Under the pieces are notes generated by a model, which saw only the letters and a program-made list of their open reading frames with translations, did no database searches and was not told where the DNA came from. From Nemertoderma westbladi (lineage: Eukaryota > Xenacoelomorpha > Nemertodermatida > Nemertodermatidae), in NCBI GenBank assembly GCA_032718475.1, contig JAUCBJ010009029.1:1-40557 (forward strand): a stretch of DNA of 40,557 nt. Reading direction: 5' to 3'. Of the stretch, positions 8,984 to 18,602 are shown in pieces. How positions within the stretch are numbered: the stretch's first letter is position 1; each line of letters opens with the position of its first letter. Position numbers and translations under genes: made by a program.

Positions 8984-10050
8984 ACTACTAGGATCGGCAT
9001 GCTGCATTGCAGCTGCATTTTTAAGAATGCTGTGCCGGCTTGTCAACAAAATTGCACCGCCACAACTCCCTATCACCCATGACATTTGCTAGATGATCCG
9101 CATCTTCAAGGCCAGTGTCCTTTAAGATGCGTCTCAAGAAAGTCATGGGCTGTCCACCATGCTTTTTCACTCCATGAGGCTGCCAAAGTACAAGATTATG
9201 CACTGGCTGGTCCTCACGGTGAAAGCAATGTCCTGCAAAGCAGAGGCGATTTTGTTCTAGTATCAAGCTTGGAGGAACCAATGAGACACCTCCAATGTTA
9301 TATAGCGTCTGGTTGGAGATGTGTGCATTGTACTTGACACAATGAACCCGGCGTAGCATTCTTGTGAATGTGCCATCCAGAGATTTGGTGTCCTCAGCAG
9401 TTAGAGCCCAGCATGGACTCCCGTAGAGGAGTACTGGAACTACTGCTGCTCTAAATAATCGGACCTTAAGTTTCCGATTAATCCTCGGTGACTTCCAAAT
9501 CCTGGAAAGCCTATTCAAGGCTGTCCATGCTTTTCACTTACGTATTCGAAGGTCCTCACCTGACTTCCGGATCCATGATCCCAGGTAACAGAAGTCGTCC
9601 ACATGCTCAAGCATACCATCCTTTGAGCTTATGCTCATCCGATCAGAGACTTGCTGAGGACTTTCAAAGTTAACTGTCAGAATTTTGGTCTTTCTTGAGT
9701 TAATAAAAAGACCAACACTAGAAGCAGCATGTTCTAATGAGCTGAGGAGCCGGTGGGCTCCCTCTAATGATTCTGAGAGTACTCCTATGTTATCAGCAAA
9801 GTCTAGATTAGTTAGGTACTTGGCAGGATTTCCTCGACTTCTGGAGCCAGTAGGTGGAGTTATCATCACCCCATCATCATTATGATGATCTAAGGACATG
9901 CGTAGAACATAGTCAACCACAATAATGAACAAGAATGGTGCAAGTGTGTCTCCTTGGAGGACTCTTCATAATACTTAGAATGGTTCTGTGTCACTGTCAA
10001 CAGTAGACACAAATGTTGTCAAACCATCGTATACTGATGGGATTGCTACA
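8984..10050 (-). mobile_element. LINE A, 5'-truncated copy (A2)
   Basis: A minus-strand copy carrying the second half of the reverse transcriptase and the C-terminal domain. The (TAG)n tail lies at 8984-8994. RT blocks include RVLQGDTLAPFLFIIVVDY, an FADN box and FCYLGSWIRKSGEDLR. The C-terminus carries LYGSPCWALTAEDTKSLDG and RLCFAGHCFHREDQPVHN. Recognisable sequence fades at about 10050, as expected for 5' truncation. It lies directly next to BEL-3 RT sequence at its 3' end. Confidence 0.8.
9021..9932 (-). pseudogene. LINE A2 reverse transcriptase, C-terminal half
   Basis: Two open frames (9534-9932 and 9021-9518) lie in the same phase and are separated by one TGA at 9534-9536. The homologous codon in copy A3 is GGA, so a single G-to-T change explains the stop. 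The catalytic box reads LDFADNIGVL, that is FADN instead of FADD, which would abolish polymerase activity. Further stops lie upstream of 9932 (around 9975). The rest continues to HS-stop at 9021. It is a dead copy. Confidence 0.8.
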
Positions 10051-10073
10051 ATTCAACTTATACTGTATTTGAA

Positions 10074-10429
10074 TTAATCATAGATTTTCATTTGTCCAAA
10101 AAATATGAATGAATATAAATCAAAAATATTATCACTTATTGTGTTTCCCAGAACAAAATTAAATTTTGAAAAATAATAGTTTGAGAATTCAGGCACCGTC
10201 ATCCATCCTCCATGTGGGCAAAGTAATGCATATAGTCCTTTTTCCAACTCAAAACGCCAAAGTCTATCCATGTTGTTGTTATTTAGCAATATTTTATTAT
10301 GGTGGGGGTCAATTTCTTTAAAAACATCATCATCATACAAAGGTACATCACACATGGTTGAACTACATATCACCAGTAATATTAAAGCTGGGTAATGCAT
10401 CATTGCCATTTAGATCATAAAATTTCTCA
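10074..10429 (-). other. Candidate exon or short secreted-protein ORF, unrecognised
   Basis: A minus-strand frame from 10409 encodes 111 residues. It starts MAMMHYPALILLVICSSTMC, a plausible signal peptide, followed by a soluble region with NNNNMDRLWRFELEKG and LLCPHGGWMTV. Just upstream on the minus strand (10448-10430) is a strong acceptor-like sequence, TTATTTTTCATATTTTCAG, followed by G. A spliced exon starting at 10429 would, however, hit a stop within 25 codons in the frame that avoids immediate termination. A short secreted protein and a decayed exon are therefore both possible. No family is recognised. Confidence 0.25.
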
Positions 10430-11352
10430 CCCTGAAAATATGAAAAATAATTAATAGCCATTTGATTATAAAAATAAAAAAATTAGTTAGTGGCGCACAC
10501 TGCACACTGCTCATTTATTTAATTAATGTTTTAAATTAAGCAATATTTATTATATATATATATTTCGAATTAATATTATAATTCATTGTCAATAAACACA
10601 CAAACTAACAGAAGATGTATTGAATATGAGATATGTAATCAGAATCGCATAATAAAAATAATAGAATAATGTAGATAGAATAGAATAATAGAATAATAGA
10701 ATAATAGAACAGTCCTGCTAACTGGCCTAACTATAGTCACGTAAGGTACCATTATTGAAAGTTTTACGACAACAATAAACAACAATGAATATCAAAAGAG
10801 TAAATGGTAAAGAGTAAACCTCAATAGATAAATCAGCTGTTAATTAATGTAACAATGTGACAAATATAATACTTTAAAGTAAGCCTATGTATAATGGTAA
10901 ATTGCCAACTAATAATCATGATAATATAATGTTTCGAAAAAGTATGGGAAGAATATTTATAAAAGCTAATATAAATCTCAAACACCCAGTACAAACATAC
11001 ATTATTAACCAGTTGTATTGTTGTTTTTTCTGTTGTTTTAACCCGAGGAGTAGGAACCAGCCTTTCCTACTCCGAGGGAAAGCGTTTGTTGTGGGTTTAC
11101 ATTTACGGTGTTGTGGGTTATTTGTCCGATAAAGTGGAAGTTAGGAAATAGAGGCATCCATGTTGTAAGGTAAATCCTCCACTAAAGAATAAGTCGTACC
11201 ACGTAGTCTGGAACACATACTAAGTAATAATTTTGGAAACTTCAACTACTGTAGTTTATTTTAGATTTAATGGTGGTCTGTCAGAATTTCGGCTTGTGTT
11301 TTATTTAAATAATCTGTAAAGGTAGTGTAATATTTATTATTCAGAGTTTATG
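10430..11352. other. AT-rich spacer with microsatellites
   Basis: No gene is supported. It contains a (TA)n stretch at 10549-10562 and an (AATAG/AAT)n microsatellite at about 10660-10709. The plus frame 10887-11132 has no family features. Confidence 0.5.
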
Positions 11353-11613
11353 CAAGTAATGAGTGGATACCGCGCCTGAACTGCTTACACAATAGTGTTT
11401 GGTGGTACAGGTTCGAATCCGACTAAAGGCTGTAGAAATTTCGCACTGTTGTGTCCCTAGGCAAGACACTTTAGACATTAGTGCCTACGCCAACCCGTAG
11501 GGAACCGTAGGGAACCTGGCTTTGCTGGGGTAATGATAATAAAAGCGCTTTGAGTATGCTGAGTGTAGAAAAACGCTATATAAATAACCAATATTATTAT
11601 TATTATTATTATT
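11353..11613 (+). mobile_element. tRNA-derived SINE with (ATT)n tail
   Basis: A canonical RNA polymerase III B box, GGTTCGAATCC, lies at 11410-11420 in a tRNA-like context, with a weak A-box-like stretch some 50 bp upstream. A central segment, GTGTCCCTAGGCAAGACACTTT, follows. The 3' region AAAGCGCTTTGAG...AACGCTATATAAAT can fold back, and an (ATT)n tail closes the element. This tail type is widespread in SINEs of marine deuterostomes and fishes and resembles partner-LINE (L2/CR1-like) 3' ends. The 5' edge is approximate. Confidence 0.7.
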
Positions 11614-12080
11614 AATTTACAACATTCAGGTCCCTAAGTTTATTCCTGCAGTAATTCTGCTAGTTGTACATACCATACTAGTTAAATTAACCTCAGTACT
11701 ACTTCAGGACTGCTTGGCATAGGTCAGTCTGATTAAGACTAAATACCCTGGTTACTCCGACAGATGCTGTGGTTCTTTTAGCTTTTCAGGTATATGTAAC
11801 AGTTATATGTTTATACAAGTGTTAGTATCTAATCTTTAGTGTGTTTATATTTAGTGTGTACGCAGTATTTTTGTGTTGTAAAGTGGTTAATAGATCCGTT
11901 AGCGTAGGCTACGATAATTAACTTCTAGGTACATGACACTCCGGGTACGTTTGTTTATAGTGTAGACTATAACCCGTCAGACGGTGGCATTTCCTTACCT
12001 AGACAACTGGAATTATTGAATGCTACTTTATTAGTTGAAGGGGGGTAGTGGTCTACGCCCCCCCCCCCCCCCACTCTTCT
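11614..12080. other. Spacer, no gene seen
   Basis: Unremarkable sequence ending in a C-rich tract at about 12058-12072, directly before the degraded ORF described next. Confidence 0.45.
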
Positions 12081-12087
12081 CTCTTCC

Positions 12088-12599
12088 TGGAGGAATGCTC
12101 ACTCAAATTCTTCCAGCCATAGAAGAACATCTGTTCGACTGGACATAGAATAAGAGATTAACAAAGGATAATTTTACCAGGTACTCGAGCGAAGAATTGG
12201 AGTCCTTGGTGGAAACACAATGGAACTTTCCCAGACCCGGATTACCCATTAACTTCTCTGAAGTTCCTTGGGAAGACCTACATCTGCTAGGAGTGGCTAG
12301 AGATACCATAGACCCCACGGTGTGGAATAGGTTGGCATCTGGGTATGTCCAGGGATTCTTTAACTCCTTAGGTTGATTGGAAACTCAGCTATTCCGAGGA
12401 CAGTTAGAACCTCAAGCACAGGGCCCATTCTGTATCAAGTGAGCAGGGATCGGACATTAAGGATTAGATTAATTCTATCAGCATTCGAAGAAGCCTCAAT
12501 ACGGAGACAGGATACTTCACTGCAGGTGGCAGTACAAACCTGGTTTCAACGAGTGAAAGACAAAGTTCAGGGAACGACCACGTGGAAAATTTAGTTAGC
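12088..12599 (+). pseudogene. Degraded unrecognised ORF, interrupted by BEL-1
   Basis: The plus strand reads as protein-like sequence with a few stops and a frameshift. It includes a first block with TRYSSEELESLVETQW and VPWEDLHLLGVARDT, then after about 12365 another frame with ILSAFEEASIRRQDTSLQVA and TWFQRVKDKVQG. The coding-like pattern appears to resume after BEL-1 at 19146-19290 (SFMGKPLTPFFLIEKAMQYP). I do not recognise the family. It could be part of an older transposon or a host pseudogene. BEL-1 inserted between positions 12604 and 19141 of it. Confidence 0.35.
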
Positions 12600-12604
12600 A
12601 GATC

Positions 12605-13142
12605 TGTTAGCTTATCCAATTCCGCTAACACCCCATAAAGTGAGCCGTTAAGCAATATTGGGAGCACGAGGTTGATTACCCAACCTCGTGTCACCCCAAC
12701 AAAGTTTGAAGGAGAAACGCACAATAGGGGTCAGGGGTTACACCCCTGAAAGAGAGAGAATAGCAGGAGTGAGGGGAAACACTCCAAGGGCGACAACAGG
12801 GTTATTAGCCAATGGGGGGAAGGCACCGGCTGAGTAACGTAACAATGGCCAACCGTGCAGTATATATTATTAGTACGGTAATCATTCATCCAGTTTACTC
12901 AGTAGTTATCCCAGTACAGTCAGGCAGTACGGTGACAGTTAAGACCGTCACCGCCGTCACCAATTACACATTATTGCTGTATTTCCGGTCAATCCTGCTA
13001 TCTGCTATCATCCAGTCACCTATATTATATATCTCAGTACAAGATTCAGGAACACAAACTCTTATCCTTTTCCATCACACGGTGCGGCTGACGCGTACGA
13101 AACAACACCGGATAAACCGGGATCTTCTCGGATCCCGTCACA
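12605..13142 (+). repeat. BEL-1 5' LTR
   Basis: It starts TGTTAGCTTATCC and ends GGATCCCGTCACA. The sequence near its 3' end, GGGATCTTCTCGGATCCC, is palindromic. A TATA-like ATATATTA at about 12864 could serve as promoter. No TGG-starting tRNA primer-binding site follows directly; the next bases are GTCTTAACTCTAGGCC. The small open frame at 12812 occurs in both LTRs and is not taken as a gene. Confidence 0.9.
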
Positions 13143-13195
13143 GTCTTAACTCTAGGCCTGCCGAACTGTAGCTGATAGCCACCGAAAGACTGAAG

Positions 13196-14298
13196 ATGAG
13201 TCAAGAAAGGGAGACGACACCGCCGCAGACCCCGGACAACGATCTAACGATCCGCGAGGCCACGGCGAGACGGTATCAACCCACGACGCCGGATCCGTCG
13301 ACGAACGATCCGGTGATCCAAGATGAGGGGGGCCGTCTACAAAGAGAGGACGAGTCGGGAGTCGAAAGGGAGAAACACGAGTCGACGCGGAGCGAGGGTG
13401 ATGTACCGATGTCGCCGGCCAGCCACAGGCTGAGGGCGACGGATGGCCCACCGGAACAGCAACGGTGGGGCCGAAGGTACGACGCCGCACCCGGAGAGAT
13501 GGGGGAGAGGTCGGCAACGAGGACGTCGGGGTCAGCGATCGACTTCGACGGGCCTACAACGCGACCCGGAAACTACTTAAGGAGGCCAAAGAGGGGGCGA
13601 CAATAGATGAGGTAAAGTTGACAAAAGGACTAGGTGAGTCGAACGGATACTTTGATTACCTAGTGCCTTCTGGACAGGGAGAAGTAGCCGAGGAGAGAGC
13701 GAGAAGGGTTGCCTTCAAACTGTTTGGGTTATGGGAACGTAGGGGTATGGGGCCTGGTGCAGTGTACATAGGGCCATACTCAGTCGATGCCCGGGAAGTA
13801 AAATTAGTGGGTTGGAGGAGACCTGAGGAGGGCGAATCCGAGGTTAACCCCGAGGATTCGGTCTCGTTGGTTGGAGGAAGTTCCGGGAGGCGGGGGAAAG
13901 TTAGTAGGACGGAGGGGCGGCGGGAGTCCGCCGCAACCGATAAGTCTACTACATCCTCCGCAAAAGAAAGAAGGGTGCGGGAGATAAATCTGACGTATGA
14001 TTTAGAAATTGCGGCGCCAGAGAGTGACTTTAGAGAGTGGGAAAGGGAGGATAGAGAGAGAGCCGAGGAGTGTAGAGATCAGAAGAGAGAGATAGAGGCA
14101 GAGCATGAGCGGGATGATTTCCGTGCCCAGCTAGAGAGGCTTACACAAAATCAAGCCAAACTGAATCAGCGCCGACTAGAACTGGCGCGGTTGGAAATAT
14201 CAGAGAGTGAGCCCCCACTTACAAACACCGAGAGAGAGAACCAGAACTGGTGTAGCCGTAAGGGCGGGGGGGGGGGGGGGGTAATAGTAGTACGTTAG
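13196..14298 (+). pseudogene. gag: BEL-1 gag-like ORF, N-terminal part
   Basis: Starts 54 bp after the LTR with MSQERETTPPQTP (frame to 13606). A second frame, offset by -1 and open from 13465 to 14298, carries the continuation (NATRKLLKEAKEG, a GYFDYLVPSGQGEVAEERARR block and an Arg/Glu-rich coiled coil around 14030-14200). The same two-frame arrangement is present in BEL-2, so it predates both copies. The overlap contains ATGGGGGAG, where a single-tRNA slip back at GGG is conceivable. The frame ends at the G16 run (14266-14281). The likely role is a structural Gag N-terminus; no catalytic motif is seen. Confidence 0.55.
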
Positions 14299-15749
14299 AA
14301 GTAGTTAATATTAATAGTACCGTAGTAGATAACCCTAATCCCTTTATTACAGGATATATTTTAGATAACCCTAATCCCTTTATTGCAGGAAATATTTTAC
14401 TTGGTAGTAGTAATTTAAATTTAAATACAAATAATCTAAATAATAATTTCAATTCAAACGCGCAAAATAATTCGAATAATAATTTAAGTTTAGAGAATAG
14501 TAGTGGTTTAAATAATTTAAATAATTTAAATAATAACCACGTTTCAAATTCTAATAGTTCTAATAATAATGGTGCTATTAATATAAACGTGTCGGACGTG
14601 CATAACCCCAACGAGGGCCTGGCAGGCCACGCAGTTAGTGCGTAGAGAGTGGCGGGGTTGAGTAAACCCGAGGGGGGCCTGATAGGCCAAGTAGTAGAGA
14701 GAGAGGCGGGGGTAAATAGACCTAGCCGCAGTAGAGACAGTGCGTCGACTAGAGAGGGGTGCAGAAGTAGAGTAAGAGATAGGGAAGTTAGATGTGGCGA
14801 GTGGGGGGGGGGGGGGGGGGCTACGGGTGCCCCACCACAAGAGATTAGTAGTGAGAGGGGGGGGAGGGAGGCAGAGAGTGACCCACAGGCGTCGGCGGAT
14901 AATGCGCGGGCCGAATTAGGTAAACCGCAACACCCGACGACGGAGAATAGTAGGGGGATGGCGAGTATCCCCAGGAGTGTCCAGCCGGACAGAGTAGAGT
15001 CAGATATTAGCGACGAGAGTGGGCGAGCGACGAGACGCCGAGCTCGATCAGGAGAGGAAAGAAGAACAGTGGAGTTTAACCGAGAGGTCGACGAGAGATC
15101 TCACGAGCCGGAATACTGCACTGTGAAGAGAAGAAGAGAAGATAGTAGAAGAAGTGTCGTCGCAAACGACAGGAGAGCGAGGACGGATAGCAGGCTGTCG
15201 ATAGTAGAGATGGAGTTAGGGAGTCAGTGGGGTCGAACTTCGGGAGATTGCCGTCGCCCCGGAGAAACGCACCGCACGCCAAGAGAGGGGTACAGGACGT
15301 ACCAATACAAAGTCGAGAACAGGAGAGGGGATCGAAGAGAAGTTTCCCGACGGGATATAGCTGCCGATCGAGAGTGCGGTAGTCGCGGGGAGATTCGAGA
15401 TTTGAGAAGAATAAACTTCGATTCGGAAGGGCACATGCAGACTGCAGGACATACTGTAGGCCTTACTGCACATACTATTATAGGCCATGCTGGGAGAGAT
15501 AGAGTAGGCGATAAGGTAGCGCGAACAACGGGATTAAACCCGGAAGCCGCGGAGTACATACCGGTAGGTAGGCAAGAAGTAGATAGGCCTATATCGTTAC
15601 CGGTACAGCAGCATGAATATAATACAAAGGGACATAACATATATCCAGGGGAGGGGAGAGTTATTGCAGATAGATGTATGGGCCCCAATATATTAACATC
15701 AACCCCAGTATCAAACATACCAGTGGGGGGGGGGGGGGGGACAGGGTGA
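14299..15749 (+). pseudogene. gag: BEL-1 gag-like middle: Asn-rich and basic segments
   Basis: Frame 3 from about 14330 encodes an Asn-rich low-complexity segment (NLNLNTNNLNNN and similar, to about 14580). One stop at 14643-14645 follows. The long frame 14649-15749 then runs AGLSKPEGGLIGQVV, an Arg/Glu/Ser-rich domain with many RR and SR pairs, and an NIPVGGGGG end. G runs lie at 14803-14820 and 15725-15740. BEL-2 shows the same order of segments. The Asn-rich segment resembles prion-like disordered regions; a role in particle or RNP assembly is speculation. Confidence 0.6.
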
Positions 15750-15807
15750 CATTCCCCCATCACAATATCAGCAATATACCCCAATAGGAGCAAGAACATC
15801 GAACCCC

Positions 15808-16296
15808 TTGGACGAGAACAGGTCGTGCGGACAGTCGCTACCACACGCGGCCATACAGGGGACTGCTAGTCCACAGTTAGCTGGTAGTAGGGCCACACCT
15901 TGGCAGGGACAGAAAGAAAAAAACACCACAAATAAATACAATCCCAACATGCCCAGTAGGCCGAATACAGACAACCCAAACACAAAATCGGTAGATATAA
16001 ACCTACACGCGATACGTGAAGGACTATACAGGAAACGCTATAATCCAGGATTCGAATGTCAATTACATCGGGACGGAACCCATAAGACCAGGAGTTGTAA
16101 GCACTGGCAAGCGTTGCCCAAACAAGATCGTATAGCCTACACAGACGCAAACGGACTATGTCATCGATGTGTGGTAGAAGGACACAGATCCGGAGAGTGT
16201 AGAGAAACAGCAGCTACAAGCACGACAGTGGCAAGAAAGAAGAGAAAAGTACTACTCGGGGTAGTACCAGTGAAGATATCAGGAGAGGGCGGTTGA
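15808..16296 (+). pseudogene. gag: BEL-1 gag C-terminal part with CCHC zinc knuckle
   Basis: The frame includes NRSC, then sequence matching BEL-2 after its gag core, so the core domain (about 300 residues in BEL-2) is deleted here between NRSC and GQSLPHAAIQGTA. It contains a nucleic-acid-binding knuckle CHRCVVEGHRSGEC (C-X2-C-X4-H-X4-C) and then VLLGVVPVKI, which in BEL-2 leads into the protease. A stop follows at 16294. The frame differs from the preceding ORF, a difference explained by the 16-base G run at 15725-15740 (12 bases in BEL-2). Confidence 0.75.
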
Positions 16297-16299
16297 TCA

Positions 16300-16899
16300 G
16301 TAACGACATGTTACCATGGGTGCATGATACCAGGCACCGAAGACGCAGAGGAAGTAGAGGAGAAACCGGAGAGGGTAGATAAGCATAGCGAGGAAGTAAC
16401 AGTAAGAAAGTGGGCGGAGAAGAGTAGATTTCCCAGCAAGTATCGGTATGGAGATGGAGAGAAGCGGACGGCGAGATGTCCGGAGGACAACACTCCGGAG
16501 GAGTGTCCGGAGGAGTGTCAGGAGGACAATAGTCCGGATGAGTGTCCAGAGGAGTGTCCAGAAGAGACGCCGGTCCGGTTGAGAGGCATACCGACAAGGG
16601 GGAGCTCGAGTAGGAAGACAGGATGGAAAGGGATAGGATTACTATTGTACCTTCTGTTTTGCCTGTTCTTTCACTTTCTATTCATTCTGCCGGAGGGAGA
16701 CAACAAGGAAGGAGGTGGCATTTTGATGCCAGGAGACGAGATAGTTAAGAAGACGGCAGAGAGACCCGATTTCACAATGGCAGGAATTGGAGAACCAATT
16801 CCTGGTGAGTTGGAATTGGCGAGGAGAGTGCGGCGAATCCTACAGGACCTACAAGGGGAGCAGTGGGAGAGTGCCTGTTGGAAGAATCGCCCTAGTTAG
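16300..16899 (+). pseudogene. BEL-1 residual ORF with CPEE repeats and a hydrophobic segment
   Basis: After the lost protease start (SVTT), the frame 16324-16899 begins GTEDAEEVEEKPERV. It contains a Cys/Pro/Glu repeat (PEECPEECQEDNSPDECPEE, about 16490-16560) and a hydrophobic stretch of about 18 residues (LLLYLLFCLFFHFLFIL) near 16640-16690, preceded by basic residues. It then runs to WKNRPS-stop. By position it may be the 3' end of the ancestral pol or an envelope-like remnant fused by internal deletion. The single membrane-like helix fits either. I cannot assign it. Confidence 0.4.
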
Positions 16900-17068
16900 G
16901 AGGTTTAGTCGTCCAATATTTTGGACTGAGGGGGGTGGGAATGAGGGCGAGACACCCTTCCCACAAGAATAATTATTTAATTTAAATAAATAATAATAAA
17001 TAATTAAATAATTAAAAATAAGACAGTTAGTAGAAGTTAGGAGTAGTAAAGGATAGTAAGTAGAGAGG
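16900..17068. other. BEL-1 AT-rich segment before the hairpin array
   Basis: Non-coding. Repeated ATAATAAATAATTA-type sequence at about 16970-17020. Confidence 0.5.
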
Positions 17069-17960
17069 TTAGAAGGCGGCGGAGTATAGGGAGTGTGGTA
17101 TAAACATACCACGGGAGTAGAGGGTACGTAGTACCGGGAGTTAAGTTAGAAGGCGGCGTGGTAAGGGAGTGTGGCATATTGTCATGCCACGAGTAGTAGT
17201 AGGGGGGTTGTGGGCACCGTAAGCGCCACGTAGAAGAAGAGTAGGTTAGAAGGCGGCGGGGTAAGGGAGTGTGGCATATTGTCATGCCACGAGTAGTAGT
17301 AGGGGGGTCGTGGGCACCGGAAGCACCACGTAGAAAGTAGTAGTGGTAGAGAGGTTGTGGGCACCATAAGCGCCACATAGAAAGTAGTAAGAGAGCGGTT
17401 GTGGGCACCGGAAGCGCCATGTAGAAAGTAGTAGCAGAGAGTGGTTGTGGGCACCGGAAGCGGCACGTAGAAAGTAGTAGCAGAGAGTGGTTGTGGGCAC
17501 CGCAAGCGCCACGTAGATAGAGGTATTAGTGGAGGTGGAGATGTAGATAGAGTAGAGTAGTGGAGAGGGCACATAGGGTGCCAGGTAGTAGAGTGGTAGA
17601 AACGGGCACATAGGTGCCAGGTAGTAGAGTTAGAGAGGTGGTTGAGTAGTAGAGAGGGCACATAGGGTGCCAGGCAGTAGAGTAGTATAGGCGGGCACAT
17701 AGGGTGCCAGGTAGTAGAGTTAGAGGAAGTAGAGAGTTAGTAGAGTTAGAGAAAGTAGAGAGTTAGTAGAGTTAGAGAAAGTAGAGAGTTAGTAGAGTTA
17801 GAGATAGTAGAGAGTTAGAAGAGTTAGAGATAGTAGAGAGTTAGTAGAGTTTAGAGATAGTAGAGAGTTAGTAGAGTTAGAGAGATAGTAGCAGAGTAAA
17901 AGTAGTAGTAGAATGGTTGTGGGCACCACAAGCGCCACGTAGATGGAGGGTTTTAGTCAG
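17069..17960 (+). repeat. BEL-1 tandem stem-loop array
   Basis: Repeated units contain perfect short hairpins. GTGGTAT/ATACCAC occurs once (17095-17112) and GTGGCAT/ATGCCAC twice (17171-17190, 17271-17290). GGCAC/GTGCC with a 4-5 nt loop (GGGCACATAGGGTGCCAG type) occurs four times at about 17565-17710. GTGGGCACCGNAAGCGCCAC occurs at least six times between 17207 and 17940. The spacers are AGTAGTAG-like. The change from T-A to C-G between the first and later hairpins keeps pairing. It is non-coding; minus-strand open frames across it are repeat artefacts. Confidence 0.75.
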
Positions 17961-18200
17961 AGTTAGAAAAGAGTTAGTAGACTTAGCAGAGAGTAGAGTT
18001 AGTGGTTAGTAGAGTTAGAATTAGAGCTAGTTAGAGTTAGTAGAGAGTTAGAGAGTTCTAGTTAGAGTTAGTAGAAAGTTAGAGGCTTTTAGTTAGAGCT
18101 AGAAGTAGTAAGAGTTAGCAGAGAGTAGAGTTAGTAGTTAGTAGAGTTAGGAGTTAGTTAGAGTTAGAGAAGTTAGATAGTTAGCAAGTTAGACCTTAGA
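17715..18200 (+). repeat. BEL-1 purine-rich GTTAGTAGAGTTAGAGA repeats
   Basis: Low-complexity repeats of AGTTAGTAGAGTTAGAGA and variants overlap the end of the hairpin array. No coding potential on this strand. Confidence 0.75.
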
Positions 18201-18602
18201 TAAGGTTGATAGTATGATAGCACAGTGGTAGCATTAGAGGTCAGGGCCTTAGAGAGTGGCAGGGAGTAGAGAGGAGATAGTGAAAGGAGCCGTTGGCGAG
18301 AGAGTTAGAGTGCGATTCAGGTGTGGGGAGAGAGTAAGAGCGAGTTGGGAGTTAGAGCGGAGTTAGTTAGAGTGGCGAGAGTGTTGGGGAAACAAAAATT
18401 GTGTGAGAGAAGCGCACGATTGGCCCGACACGAGACGCCAGAGGGTAGTGACATCATACCCATAGGGAGCGGCCTGGAAAGCCAACTCCGAAAAAAAAAA
18501 ATAACTCCACCCCACACCCGATACTAGATCGGGATCCAGCGGAATTGTAGCGCACTTGAGGTGGATGCTATCTTCTCACCGGGAAGATAGCATGGGAGGG
18601 AG
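18201..18602 (+). promoter_or_regulatory. BEL-1 3' end: stem-loop and polypurine tract
   Basis: Just before the 3' LTR lies a perfect 11-bp stem-loop (ATGCTATCTTC at 18565-18575, loop TCACCGG, partner at 18583-18593). It is followed by GGGAGGGAG (18594-18602), the expected polypurine primer for plus-strand synthesis, abutting the LTR start at 18603. A 68-codon plus frame at 18321 is unrecognised and probably not a gene. Confidence 0.7.

Noticed and set aside
8582-9085. A 167-residue protein on the minus strand
   Set aside because: It is a chance fusion of LINE A 3' UTR (first 36 residues) with BEL-3 RT sequence; only the RT part is meaningful.
11401-11425. Functional tRNA gene
   Set aside because: A B box is present, but no full cloverleaf or convincing A box is seen, and the downstream tail marks it as a SINE.
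12812-13171. 119-codon frame starting MGGRHRLSNVTMANRAV, seen again at 18810
   Set aside because: It lies within both LTRs, so the match is LTR duplication, and it is not preserved in the BEL-2 LTR copies.
17037-17700. Long minus-strand open frames with CGAS/GAHN-like repeats
   Set aside because: They run antisense through the BEL-1 hairpin array and repeat with the DNA unit; no independent coding evidence.
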